Source: UBA7328 sp002471345 (GTDB lineage: Bacteria > Bacteroidota > Bacteroidia > Chitinophagales > Saprospiraceae). From it: a stretch of DNA of 64,000 nt. The stretch is from NCBI GenBank assembly GCA_964011275.1, contig CAXGOB010000020.1:5652-69651 (forward strand), in the 5' to 3' direction. The notes under the pieces were generated by a model. The model was not told the origin of the DNA, made no database searches, and was given only the letters and a program-made list of their open reading frames with translations. Positions 25,660 through 34,722 of this stretch are shown in pieces (the stretch's first letter is position 1; every line of letters begins with the position of its first letter). A program made the translations under genes and the position numbers.

Positions 25660-28248
25660 TTGGTTAGTCAAATTAGAGTTTATTTTATATTACTATTGTA
25701 TTTGATAATAGGTCATTCTGATGCTCAAGATGATCCCACTCAATTATCCTCAGTTACAAGCCATTTAGAACTAATAGAGGAAAATTCTGACTTCACATTT
25801 AATTATGATCCTTCCGATCTAGACAAATATTATTATTCGGGGGATATCTATTATTCAGACATCAATTATTCATTAGAAAAACTCTTCTATAATTCTCCAT
25901 ATGAATTTGAGGTTTCAGGAGACTTGATATTGATAGTATTGGCGCAAAAAGAAAAATACAGGCTCTGCGGTATCGTGGAAAGTTCACAAGGAAAAGATCC
26001 GCTCATAGGGGCCAATGTTTTTGTAAAATTTTTGAATAAAGGCTGTATTACTGATCAGGATGGCAGATTTGCTCTAGAGTTTGAAGGCTATCCAAATGAG
26101 TTAATTGAAATAAGCTATGTTGGGTATGATACAGAAGTTATAAATCTGAGGACCTGGAATATTGAAGGTTGCAATAATATTATCAGTTTGGATGAAGGTG
26201 AATTTATAGAAGATGGCCCTGTCATAAAAGCATATCATTTGTTACCGGGTGTATATGAAGATGAACATGGTGCACTTAACATTAATTATGAAGGACTCTC
26301 TCAGACTGCATCTAATCAGGAATATGATGTACTAAATACAGTCCAACTGCTTCCAGGAATAAGCTCTACTGATGAAAGTGCTAGTAATCTTAATATTAGG
26401 GGTGCCACTCCAGATCAGAATTTAGTCCTTTGGGAGGGAGCTGCTATTTATGATCCTGGCCACATGTTCGGTATGATATCTTCTATTAATCCTTTCATAG
26501 TTGATAATGTGAATCTTCAGAAGGGAGTGTATCACCCCAAATATGATAATCGAATAGGAGGAATAGTAGACGTGACTCTAAGTGACTATATTCCATATAA
26601 TGTAAAAGCTGGAGTAGGTACTACTATGACAGAAGCTCATGCTTTTGTGAATGTTCCAATAATTAGAAACAAACTTGGGATAGTATTAGCAGGAAGGCAT
26701 ACGATCAATGGACTTATAAATAGTCCTACGCTTATCAGTTATTCCGAAAAACTTTACCAAAACAACTCATTGGATACGGCCATTCCTATTGATTCTACTG
26801 ATGACGATTCAGGAAGCCTTTTTAACTTTTACGACTGGAATGTTAAGGCGAAATGTAAAGTGAGCGATAAAGTTTTTATAAAAGCTTCATATTTCGATAG
26901 TCACAATGACTTTACTGCAACATCGTATCTTTTTGATGGTGAATTAGAATTTACAGATGCAATAATTGCTGATAACAAGGCTTTTAGTGCACATTCAGAA
27001 GTATCATGGAATAAAAAACTATTTACTGATTTTTATATCACCTCATCAGCTTTGGTTAATGCATATGTCACTTCACAGTCAGATGAAGATGAAGAAGCCT
27101 TCGATTTCGAAGTAAGTCTTTCTAACAGTATTTCTGATTTTAACTTAGGAATATCTAATGATTGGAGTATTAATAGTGAAAGTCATTTGCACTTTGGATA
27201 TATCTTAGAATTCAAGGAGGTAGATTATAGGATAGATGAGTTTTCACTGGATGGACTGGATATAAATGATGGGGAAGAAGTAAAAGGTAAATTTCACAAC
27301 CTATTTGGTTCTTACCAATTTGAAAGCGATCTGTTTTCATTGGATTTAGGAGGAAGATCTATTTACTATTCTGAAAGAAGAAGTTTACATTTTGCGCCTC
27401 GTATTCATGCAAATCTAATTATAGACGAAGGTTTAAATTTAAAAATCGGTGCAGGTCGATTTTATCAATATATTGGTCAGGTTCAAGATTTTGGAGAAAT
27501 ACCTCTCATTTCATCAAATGGATTATGGAGGTTGTATGATGCCTTCGATGAAAATGTTTTGGAGTCCTCAAAGGTGACTTTCGGGATAATCTATAATCAC
27601 AAAGGGTGGCTAGTAGATATAGAAGGATATTTGGGCGAATCCATAGGCCTCTCTGGTTCAGAAATGCTTTCCAGTGCTAATTCTTTTTTTGATACTAACC
27701 TGAATTCAGAGGTTAAAGGAATTGACTTCTTGATTAAAAAGAAGTGGAAGAAATATCAAGTATGGTTCAACTATACCCTGAGTGAGAATGAATATTATAA
27801 GCGAGATTTTCCCGAGTTCAGATTTGCTGCAAATAATGATAGACCACACAACTTAAGCATAGTTAACAATTGGAATTCTGGTAATTGGAGTTTATCAGCA
27901 ACATTTCATTATAGATCAGGTTTGCCATATTCAGAGCCATTAGGGATTGAACAATTTTTAGATGAAAATCAAAATGTCTATAATGAACTTATATACGGAG
28001 AAGTTAATTCTAAGAAACTAAGGGACTATAGTCGATGGGATGTTAATGCATCCTATAGATTTGATACTTATCAGAATATCAAAGGTGAAATAGGCTTATC
28101 TTTTTTGAATATTTTCAATAGAAGAAACGTATTTTCTAGGACTTATCAGATTGGTAATATTGGTGAATCTAATAGTTTGGAGGCATTTAGTATTAATAAA
28201 AACCTTTTAGGCTTTACGCCCAAATTTTTAGTTCGACTTAGTTTTTAA
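25660..28248 (+). CDS. TonB-dependent outer-membrane receptor with N-terminal signalling and carboxypeptidase-like domains
   Basis: An 862-residue receptor. A signal peptide ends in SDAQ. Next comes a secretin/STN-like signalling domain (about residues 25-95, LELIEENSDFTFNYDPSDLDKY), then a carboxypeptidase-regulatory-like domain (RLCGIVESSQGKDPLIGANVFV, about 105-185). The plug (NTVQLLPGISSTDESASNLNIRGATPDQN) and a 22-strand-type barrel ending in F (FLVRLSF) complete it. The STN domain indicates it drives the adjacent FecR/sigma pair. There is no SusD partner, so an iron chelate, vitamin or short peptide is as likely as a glycan. The start is a TTG at 25660, because no ATG exists before the signal peptide. 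Confidence 0.88.
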   Translation: MVSQIRVYFILLLYLIIGHSDAQDDPTQLSSVTSHLELIEENSDFTFNYDPSDLDKYYYSGDIYYSDINYSLEKLFYNSPYEFEVSGDLILIVLAQKEKYRLCGIVESSQGKDPLIGANVFVKFLNKGCITDQDGRFALEFEGYPNELIEISYVGYDTEVINLRTWNIEGCNNIISLDEGEFIEDGPVIKAYHLLPGVYEDEHGALNINYEGLSQTASNQEYDVLNTVQLLPGISSTDESASNLNIRGATPDQNLVLWEGAAIYDPGHMFGMISSINPFIVDNVNLQKGVYHPKYDNRIGGIVDVTLSDYIPYNVKAGVGTTMTEAHAFVNVPIIRNKLGIVLAGRHTINGLINSPTLISYSEKLYQNNSLDTAIPIDSTDDDSGSLFNFYDWNVKAKCKVSDKVFIKASYFDSHNDFTATSYLFDGELEFTDAIIADNKAFSAHSEVSWNKKLFTDFYITSSALVNAYVTSQSDEDEEAFDFEVSLSNSISDFNLGISNDWSINSESHLHFGYILEFKEVDYRIDEFSLDGLDINDGEEVKGKFHNLFGSYQFESDLFSLDLGGRSIYYSERRSLHFAPRIHANLIIDEGLNLKIGAGRFYQYIGQVQDFGEIPLISSNGLWRLYDAFDENVLESSKVTFGIIYNHKGWLVDIEGYLGESIGLSGSEMLSSANSFFDTNLNSEVKGIDFLIKKKWKKYQVWFNYTLSENEYYKRDFPEFRFAANNDRPHNLSIVNNWNSGNWSLSATFHYRSGLPYSEPLGIEQFLDENQNVYNELIYGEVNSKKLRDYSRWDVNASYRFDTYQNIKGEIGLSFLNIFNRRNVFSRTYQIGNIGESNSLEAFSINKNLLGFTPKFLVRLSF

Positions 28249-28249
28249 A

Positions 28250-28287
28250 TTACCAAAGGCTATAGGTATGTCTACAGCCTTTGGTAA
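28250..28287. terminator. Strong hairpin between convergent genes
   Basis: TTACCAAAGGCT at 28250-28261 and AGCCTTTGGTAA at 28276-28287 make a perfect twelve-pair stem, with an extra TAG/CTA pairing in the loop. There is no clear U-run, but it lies 2 bases after the receptor stop, between converging genes. Confidence 0.65.
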
Positions 28288-28328
28288 AAGAAATATATGT
28301 TCCTTATTATCAGAATTTGAAAGAACGA

Positions 28329-28751
28329 TTATTCAGCTCCTTTTGACACTAAAAACTTCACTATATTCTTATGTTTTGCATAGTGAGCCGTGCCCAAGGC
28401 ACTACCATAAGCACCTCCACGTGTATTTACATCAGCTCCTTTTGTAATTAGATATTTAATAACATCCAAGTGTCCATTATTAGTTGCCGTACTCAAAGCA
28501 GTACCATATGCGCCTCCTATAGCATCTATTTTTGCTCCTTTTTGTATCAGAACCTTAATAGTTTCAAGATGACCATTATTTGCAGCAGTATTTAATGCAT
28601 TTCCATAAGCACCTCCATTGGCATTCACATCTGCTCCTTTATCCAGTAACAATTTGATCGTGCTAACATGTCCATTATTAGCTGCGGTGCTTAAAGCAGT
28701 ACCATAAGAGCCTCCAGCCGCATTAACATCAGCCCCCTTTTTTAGTAACAT
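28329..28751 (-). CDS. Ankyrin-repeat protein, C-terminal fragment of the M56-ankyrin gene
   Basis: A 140-residue block of four to five ankyrin repeats of 33 residues each (pattern GAYGTALxTAANNGHxxxIKxLLxKGADVNxxG). It starts MLLKKGADVN, in the middle of a repeat, so it is the continuation of the large gene upstream. The two frames overlap by ten bases at ATGTTACTAA. One missing T (AAA TTG TTA CTA) would restore a single protein of about 930 residues. The ATG at the overlap could allow coupled re-initiation, so a separate short product is possible. Confidence 0.8.
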   Translation of the reverse strand: MLLKKGADVNAAGGSYGTALSTAANNGHVSTIKLLLDKGADVNANGGAYGNALNTAANNGHLETIKVLIQKGAKIDAIGGAYGTALSTATNNGHLDVIKYLITKGADVNTRGGAYGSALGTAHYAKHKNIVKFLVSKGAE

Positions 28752-29850
28752 TTTATTGTGCTTATATGCCCATTATTAGCTGCTGTATTTAGAGCAGTGC
28801 CATATGCACCTCCAGATCCATTTACATTAGTTCCTTTATCGATCAGTAATTCTACAACTGCATTATGACCATTATTGGCAGCTGTTCCAATAGCTGTGCC
28901 ATAAGATCCCCCAGCTGCATTTATATTAGCCCCTTTATCAAGAAGAAGTTTTATGACATCTACATGACCATTATTAGCCGCCGTATTTAAAGGTGTTCCA
29001 TATACAGCTCCAGGTGCGTCAGCATCAGCACCTTTCTCTAATAAGAGATTAATCACATGGGTATGTCCATTATTAGCAGCAGTACTTAGAGCTGTTCCAT
29101 AAGCACCACCAGAAGCATTTATATCAGCACCTTTCTTTAAGAGTAACTCAATGACTTTGACATGTCCATTGTTAGCTGAAGTGTTCAAGGCAGTGCCATA
29201 AGATCCTCCTTTGACATCTACATTTGCTCCTTTGTCCAATAAAGTTTCAATGGCCTTCATATGTCCATTATTAGCGGCTGTATTCAGAGCAGAACCATAA
29301 GCACCGCCTTTAGCATCTATATCAGCTCCTTTTTTTAAAAGAAGTTCTATAGCTTTTGCATGTCCATTATTGGCTGCTGTGTTTAGAGCAGTGCCATATG
29401 CGCCACTATTAGCATCTATATCAGCTCCTTTTGAAAGCATAAGACTTATACTTTCAGTATGTCCGGCATTTGCAGCAGAACTCAGGGCTGTACCATAGGC
29501 TCCTCCCTTCATGTTCACGTTTGCACCTTTACCAATTAGCAAGTTTATGATGTCATTGTGCCCTCCATGAGCAGCTCCACCTAAAGCGCTTCCATATGGG
29601 CCACTTTTTGAATTCACATCGGCTCCTTCGTCAAGGAGGTAAATTACGAAGTCCAAATGCCCCTCGTGAGCAGCTTCGCTCAGTGATGTGGTGTCTTTTC
29701 CATGATGATCAATTTTTGTCCCTTCTTGAATAAGTAATTTAGCAATTTCTAAATTTCCCACTCTTGCAGCAGCAGATAAAGGAGTCCTAGCGTGTGATCT
29801 CTGGTAATGTTTTCCATCTGCATTTTCTACTAGTACTTCATATCCTGGAT
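28330..29850 (-). repeat. Array of about 15 ankyrin repeats (99-bp period)
   Basis: Tandem 33-codon units, strongly conserved at GxYGTALxTAANNGH and LLLxKGAD and variable mainly at the I/V helix positions and the last two residues before the next G. Similar DNA sequence between neighbouring units would allow copy-number change by recombination. The first units at the 5' end are more divergent (residues about 430-500). Confidence 0.85.
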
Positions 29851-31126
29851 TGGAGACTTTACAGTTTGCATTATTTTTTTTAATTAGCCTTTTGATTTCT
29901 CCAATATCCTCGGATCTGATGGCTTTTAGAAGTAAGTTGCATTCAGGATCATAAGGAATATCAATATCCATTTCATTTCCATCTAATGGATACGGAGCTC
30001 CCATTATAACGTCCTCAACCTGAGTTTTACCATTTGAGATATTAACATTTTCTGATTGTTCTTCTGTTGTGAATTCCGAACTTATAGAAGACAGAGACTC
30101 CTCTTGCGCAAAAGTTGTAAGTGGTTTATTTAGCAGTAATAAAACCACAAATATTGTGGGAGCCAGAAAGGTATACTTCCATAGCCCAAAGCGATTAGAT
30201 TTTTTGTTATTCATTTTCATGATGCGTTGTTTAATTAATGATTGATTATAGTTTGTTGTGATAGATAGAGGCTTTTGGTAGCACGCTATTTTTACCAAGT
30301 TTAATTGATATTCTTGTTTGGCAACAGTTTTATTGGCGACTAAAATGTCATCAGTTTGGTATTCAATATTTTTTTCTACTTCTTTTCTTAGTATCCAAAC
30401 GAAAGGATTGAACCAAAGAAAAATCACGGCGAGTTCTGAAATAAGAAGATCCATCGAATGCATCTTACTGACATGGATTTTTTCATGGGCCAATATCTGC
30501 TCATAAGTTTCGTAATCATAGCTAGATGGATTGATGAATATATATTTGAAAAATGAACAAGGTTCTATTTCACTTTTCATATTAACAATGACTCCTTCAT
30601 CGCTGACTATTCTGTCCTTAGTCCTGATCACTTTCCATAGCATATTGATAACTTGACCTATAAGGCTGAGTGATAAGACCACCACACCAAACAAATAAAT
30701 TGCTATTATCCAAAATCCTATTCCTTTGACAGATTCTGACTCTTTTGTTAAAGTAGATGCTTGTTCTTCTTCAGAATGTGGTTGAATTTGATCAGAATAG
30801 GACATCTTTTTGTGATCTTTTGATCCTAATATTGATGTTGCATTATTCTGAATATTTTTCGTCGGTAAATTTTCCTTGTAGATATCAGAATTGTTGAGTG
30901 TAACGATATCACTTGATTGACTTAAGGTTTCTATCCAACTAGTGACTACACCTTGATTTTGTATCACCTCAGGAAGAACAATAAAAGGGAGTGAAAATGA
31001 TAATGCTAGGCAGCTTAACAAGTATATGCGATTGGCTGAAAAGAAAGTCTCTTTTTCTAAAAAAAATTTGTAAAAGGCCAAAAGTATTACAGCTACAAGT
31101 GATGCTTTAAAAAGTAATATTATCAT
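28742..31126 (-). CDS. BlaR1-like M56 metallopeptidase fused to periplasmic ankyrin repeats
   Basis: A 794-residue product. Residues 1-50 hold two membrane helices and 135-165 a third. The M56 zinc motif HEKIH is at residues 214-218, followed by a second metal-site region (EVEKNIEYQTDD) and a fourth helix at about 317-335 (YTFLAPTIFVVLLLLNKPL). After this the chain should be periplasmic. In usual BlaR/MecR sensors a penicillin-binding domain follows; here there are about a dozen 33-residue ankyrin repeats instead. Known: M56 sensors cut BlaI-type repressors when activated. Inferred: the ankyrin stack is the sensor. The gene overlaps the BlaI-like gene by four bases and is frameshifted near its end (see the fragment at 28329-28751). 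Confidence 0.88.
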   Translation of the reverse strand: MIILLFKASLVAVILLAFYKFFLEKETFFSANRIYLLSCLALSFSLPFIVLPEVIQNQGVVTSWIETLSQSSDIVTLNNSDIYKENLPTKNIQNNATSILGSKDHKKMSYSDQIQPHSEEEQASTLTKESESVKGIGFWIIAIYLFGVVVLSLSLIGQVINMLWKVIRTKDRIVSDEGVIVNMKSEIEPCSFFKYIFINPSSYDYETYEQILAHEKIHVSKMHSMDLLISELAVIFLWFNPFVWILRKEVEKNIEYQTDDILVANKTVAKQEYQLNLVKIACYQKPLSITTNYNQSLIKQRIMKMNNKKSNRFGLWKYTFLAPTIFVVLLLLNKPLTTFAQEESLSSISSEFTTEEQSENVNISNGKTQVEDVIMGAPYPLDGNEMDIDIPYDPECNLLLKAIRSEDIGEIKRLIKKNNANCKVSNPGYEVLVENADGKHYQRSHARTPLSAAARVGNLEIAKLLIQEGTKIDHHGKDTTSLSEAAHEGHLDFVIYLLDEGADVNSKSGPYGSALGGAAHGGHNDIINLLIGKGANVNMKGGAYGTALSSAANAGHTESISLMLSKGADIDANSGAYGTALNTAANNGHAKAIELLLKKGADIDAKGGAYGSALNTAANNGHMKAIETLLDKGANVDVKGGSYGTALNTSANNGHVKVIELLLKKGADINASGGAYGTALSTAANNGHTHVINLLLEKGADADAPGAVYGTPLNTAANNGHVDVIKLLLDKGANINAAGGSYGTAIGTAANNGHNAVVELLIDKGTNVNGSGGAYGTALNTAANNGHISTIKCY

Positions 31127-31488
31127 GATTCTGGACTAGTAGACTTGATAATTTTTATTAATTCTTCACGCTCTTGATCGGTCATTTTTTCAGTTTTTGC
31201 AAAATGAACCATCATTTTAGAAAATGAATTGTCAAAAAACTTTTCTTTGATTTCCTCAATGTGCTCTTCTCTATACTCTTCAAAATCTTGAGTAGGGCTG
31301 TATTGATGAGTAATTCCAATAAGTTCTGATTGAAGGACTCTTTTTTTTACTAATATTTTTACTAAAGAGGCAACCGTGTTGTAATGAGGTTGGGGACTAG
31401 GAAATTGATCTACTATGTCTCTTATGACAGCTTTTTTTAACTGCCAAATAATCTGCATGATTTGATTCTCCCTTTTAGTTAGTTCCAT
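31123..31488 (-). CDS. BlaI/MecI-family transcriptional repressor
   Basis: A 121-residue winged-helix repressor: MELTKRENQIMQIIWQLKKAVIRDIVDQFP is the family's N-terminal pattern, followed by HYNTVASLVKILVKKRVLQSE (recognition helix and wing) and a C-terminal dimerisation part with YREEHIEEIKEKFFDNSFSKMM. It is the first gene of an operon with the M56-ankyrin protein (overlap ATGA). In the Bla system the repressor dimer binds palindromes of the type ACTACAnnTGTAGT until cleaved by the sensor. Two similar palindromes lie 48-78 bases upstream of its ATG, so it is probably self-regulated. Confidence 0.93.
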   Translation of the reverse strand: MELTKRENQIMQIIWQLKKAVIRDIVDQFPSPQPHYNTVASLVKILVKKRVLQSELIGITHQYSPTQDFEEYREEHIEEIKEKFFDNSFSKMMVHFAKTEKMTDQEREELIKIIKSTSPES

Positions 31489-31535
31489 TGTAAAAATTTA
31501 ATGCAATGCTAGCCCATTAAAAAATTGGTAAACAC

Positions 31536-31566
31536 ACTAAAAATTTAGTAGGACTAAATAAATAGT
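31536..31566. promoter_or_regulatory. Tandem BlaI-like operator palindromes
   Basis: ACTAAAAATTTAGT at 31536-31549 and ACTAAATAAATAGT at 31553-31566 both fit ACTA-N6-TAGT, are 14 bases long and their starts are 17 bases apart. The first has six-base perfect arms. They resemble known BlaI/MecI boxes and lie directly upstream of the blaI-like gene. Confidence 0.6.
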
Positions 31567-31775
31567 AGCAAAAGATGAAGGGATTATAAAAAAAGAGATT
31601 AGTGAAGTAGAGGCACGAAACTCCAATGATTATAGGGGTTCAGGATTGGAAGAAACTAAAATTAGAATTTCCAAAAATAATTTTCAAAAAAAATAAGAAT
31701 TAGTGGTAGGGTAGGCCAAATCATAACTGTTTTATTTCTGATGACAATATTCTTAAACAACAAAAACGTCAATTC

Positions 31776-33041
31776 ATGTCGATTATGAAATTCTTGAAAT
31801 TCTCTTTAGCTGGTCTTTTATTAACCCTGTTTTTAGCTTCTTGTGACAAGTCAGATATAGGAAATTTAGATAGCCCAGAGATAAGAGAAAATGCGAGCCT
31901 TCTTAATAACTTTTCGAATAGTATGGAAGAGGATTCAGAGTATCAGGATTCTTTGGATTGTTTTGCTCTAGTCTATCCCATCACAGTAATTTACCCTGAT
32001 GGAACGGAGACATCTTTAGGAAGTGATCAGGAATTAGACGATGCTCTTGATGCATGGTTTCAAGCAAATGAAAATGCTGAGTCTTATCCTACTTTTAAGT
32101 TTCCAATACAAGTGACTCTATCAGCGGGTGCTATACAAGATGTCAATTCTGAAGAAGAGTTAGAAGAGCTCATTTATAATTGTTATGATTATGAAGAATG
32201 CGAATACCTTGAAGATTACGAAGGTGAGATTGAGGATCTATGCTTCTCTTTTAGCTATCCCATTACCATCTCGTTCCCAGATGGCACAACACAATCTGTA
32301 GATAATGATTCTACTTTCGAAAACCTTGTAGAACAATGGTTTATGACCAATGGAGAAAATGCCGAAGACCCAACTTTAGTATACCCAGTAGACCTTATTT
32401 TGGAGGATGGAGCTTTGCAAACTGTAAATTCTGATGAAGAATTGTATGCAGTATTAGATGAGTGTTTTGATGACTTTGAAAATGATGATTATGGGCATGA
32501 GTATGAGGATGAATATGAAAATGAATTTGAAGATGATTGTTTTGCTTTAGTATTTCCAATTACAATTCAACTTCCTAATGGAAGTACAACGACTGCAAAT
32601 AATGAAGATGATTTAGAAGAAATTTTTGACAACTACTTTGATTCTGTATCAGATACAACGGAGTCGTTTCCAATGTTCATTTATCCTGTTGATATAGTAT
32701 GGGCAGATAGTACAACTCAAACTATAAATTCAGAAGAGGAACTAGAGGTTGCATTTGGTATGTGCTATGATGATTATGAAATCGGAGAAGATTTTGAAGA
32801 TCTATGTTTTGACATTGATTACCCTATAACTATTCTGCTCCCAGATAACACATCCGTAGAAGCAAATAGTGATGATGAAGCTGAAGATATCTTAGAAAAA
32901 TGGTATGATGACAATGGCGAAACTGCTGGGGATTCAACATTATCTTTTCCTATAACTATTACAAAAGAAGATGGAAGCAAGGAGACAATTAACTCAGAAG
33001 AGGAATTAGAGGCTGCAATTGTTTTATGTTATCATGGATAG
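31776..33041 (+). CDS. Acidic lipoprotein with four tandem ~80-residue repeats
   Basis: A 421-residue lipoprotein: signal LAGLLLTLFLASC with Cys23. The body has four repeats, each opening CF..x.YPIT...PDG and closing NSEEELE.A...C. The paired Cys are at 62/136, 156/230, 255/330 and 344/418, i.e. 74 or 75 residues apart every time, so each repeat may hold one disulfide. Linkers between repeats are very acidic (EYEDEYENEFEDD). I recognise no characterised function; the pattern recurs in Bacteroidota lipoproteins. The acidity suggests cation binding or a surface spacer. It is transcribed away from the BlaI-like operon and ends at a clear terminator. Confidence 0.82.
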   Translation: MSIMKFLKFSLAGLLLTLFLASCDKSDIGNLDSPEIRENASLLNNFSNSMEEDSEYQDSLDCFALVYPITVIYPDGTETSLGSDQELDDALDAWFQANENAESYPTFKFPIQVTLSAGAIQDVNSEEELEELIYNCYDYEECEYLEDYEGEIEDLCFSFSYPITISFPDGTTQSVDNDSTFENLVEQWFMTNGENAEDPTLVYPVDLILEDGALQTVNSDEELYAVLDECFDDFENDDYGHEYEDEYENEFEDDCFALVFPITIQLPNGSTTTANNEDDLEEIFDNYFDSVSDTTESFPMFIYPVDIVWADSTTQTINSEEELEVAFGMCYDDYEIGEDFEDLCFDIDYPITILLPDNTSVEANSDDEAEDILEKWYDDNGETAGDSTLSFPITITKEDGSKETINSEEELEAAIVLCYHG

Positions 33042-33092
33042 AAATATAGGCACTAATGGTTTTTGCTAACCCTTTAGTATAATCATGGTGGA

Positions 33093-33121
33093 CCTGGTGC
33101 TTTTGAGCATCAGGTTTTTTT
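33093..33121 (+). terminator. Intrinsic terminator
   Basis: CCTGGTGCT and AGCATCAGG pair over nine positions (one G-T) with a four- to five-base loop, followed by seven T. It lies about 50 bases after the four-repeat lipoprotein gene. Confidence 0.85.
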
Positions 33122-33216
33122 GTTTTAAGGCATTTGTGATCAATGGGAAATAATTGTAAAGAGATGGAGAGGATATTGGAGTAGAGTGTTATTTCTACTT
33201 GTAGCATAATCCACAT

Positions 33217-34408
33217 ATGAAAACACTGATTGGTATACTTCTTCCTATTCTAATGACAACGACACTTATGAGCCAGCCTGTTATGACCGTGTGGGAAGTG
33301 ATGGAAGATCATAAGCACTTGGATGCTCATAATGTAATCGAACATCCTAATTTAATCAGTTGGAAGGATGAATAATATATTACATCTGTTGGTCCATCAT
33401 CATTATTTTGGTCTATCACAAATGAAGGAGATCAAGACTTGGTATTAAGCTAGCCGCTTTCTATAACGGGAGCAACGGGCCGCTTCGAAATTAAATCGCA
33501 GCCAGATGAAGTAATACCGCCTGGTCAAGAGTCAATATTTGAAATTGAGTATTCAGGTTTAGAGCCTTTCGAAGTGGGCAGTTTAGTGATTTCTTCGAAT
33601 ATTTCAAATTCAATAAATTGTACTTATAGGTTGAATGCAGGCCCAGCGATGTGTGATCCAATTTCAAATTTTACATTTTTTTGCCCATCTACTGGAAAGA
33701 CGGGATATATTACCCAACATAATACAATGACTGGAGGTGATTTTAGATATAATGTTTGCATAGATGGAGTGAATATGTGCGGATTTCGATCTGGAGGAGG
33801 TTTTGGTATTTCTATTGGAAATAATAATTGCAATGGCATGCCAGCCAATCAACCTATTGTGATAAATATTCCACAACCTTTGCCAAACTGGGTGATCGCA
33901 TTATTCAATATTGCTTTTATGCCTTCTGCGAATTGTTATACCTCTCTTGACATCTCTGTTTTAGATCCATGTAACTGTTCAAACCCTAATAACATATCAA
34001 CTGTGTCGGGTGTTAAATATTGCGGATTCATTAGTGGTCAGAGCTAATGCTGGTAGTCTAGGTAACGGCCTACCAAATTCGATTTCTGGATTATGCATTA
34101 ATCTCTCTGCAAATGATGGGCACATGTTAGATGCTACGGGAAATCCAATTCCAATTGCCACACCCATACCCGAAGAAGGAACATCAGGAATGTACAAATT
34201 ACCATTTTATACAGCTCCTGGGAAACCATCTATTATCTCAGTTACTGATGGAATATTCACCTCTAATTTTACAACTGATTCATGTTTGGATTGCCCATCA
34301 GTTCCGACAATAGGAGAATGAGGCCTAATAGTTCTTAGTCTACTTCTCGTAATTTTTGGGGTAGCCTTTATATTAGAAAAGAATAAAAATAGATCTATAG
34401 TAAATTGA
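33217..34408 (+). pseudogene. Decayed secreted protein with choice-of-anchor-like domain and IPTL-type C-terminus
   Basis: A single frame can be followed from MKTLIGILLPILMTTTLMSQ at 33217 through two nonsense codons (TAA after SWKDE, TAG after DLVLS) to 34047. A shift near 34008 then leads into DSLVVRANAGSL and further to 34318. A third stop, TGA at 34319-34321, interrupts VPTIGE*GLIVLSLLLVIFGV; Trp is expected here, since IPTL/IPTM-type sorting tails read 'PT.SEWGLI..'. The tail ends KNKNRSIVN before TGA at 34406-34408. The central part (GRFEIKSQPDEVIPPGQ, IEYSGLEPFEVGSLVISSN) resembles choice-of-anchor D/ASPM-type beta sandwiches. With four lesions this gene is truly dead. Confidence 0.8.
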
Positions 34409-34650
34409 TTCAAATAGGTATTATAACTGTGATTTTGATGTGATAGTTGATATTTAGAATATTCTTTTCATGAAAGTCAAACGAAGTATGACTGTTCATA
34501 GAATTTTGGACTTCACTTTTTGGGTCAAGATTAGAATAATCTCATATAATTAAAATGCTGTGTTGACCTTGCAATAATTCATGATGTAAATACAATTCCT
34601 TATTAAATAAATGTTTATATATAGACAAATTATTTAATGTGTTTTTGTCG

Positions 34651-34658
34651 TACCTTTG
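34651..34658 (+). promoter_or_regulatory. Possible -7 promoter box (TACCTTTG)
   Basis: TACCTTTG matches TAnnTTTG exactly and lies 65 bases before the helicase ATG, leaving a short leader as is common for cold-inducible RNA helicases. A -33 element is not obvious. Confidence 0.4.
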
Positions 34659-34722
34659 CCGTTTATGCCTTCCCATGACCACTTCCAATGTAGTCAGATG
34701 TGATGTGCGACAAATGTGAATT

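Noticed and set aside
21483..28248. A polysaccharide utilisation locus (porin, GH113-like, sigma/FecR/receptor)
   Set aside because: No SusD-like gene is present, the porin is FadL-like, and the parts have separate promoters. Only co-location supports it.
28742..28751. Programmed ribosomal frameshift in the ankyrin gene
   Set aside because: No slippery heptamer with a downstream stem was found; one missing base is the simpler explanation. Kept only as an open question in the findings.
28330..29850. Regularly spaced repeats that might be a CRISPR array
   Set aside because: The 99-bp period is fully coding, with conserved ankyrin residues and no unique spacers. No cas gene is present.
3430..34408. 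Reassignment of TGA to Trp, since TGA replaces Trp in two relics
   Set aside because: TAG and TAA also interrupt the same relics, and TGA is used as a normal terminal stop by other genes here (for example fabH and the TlpA-like gene end).
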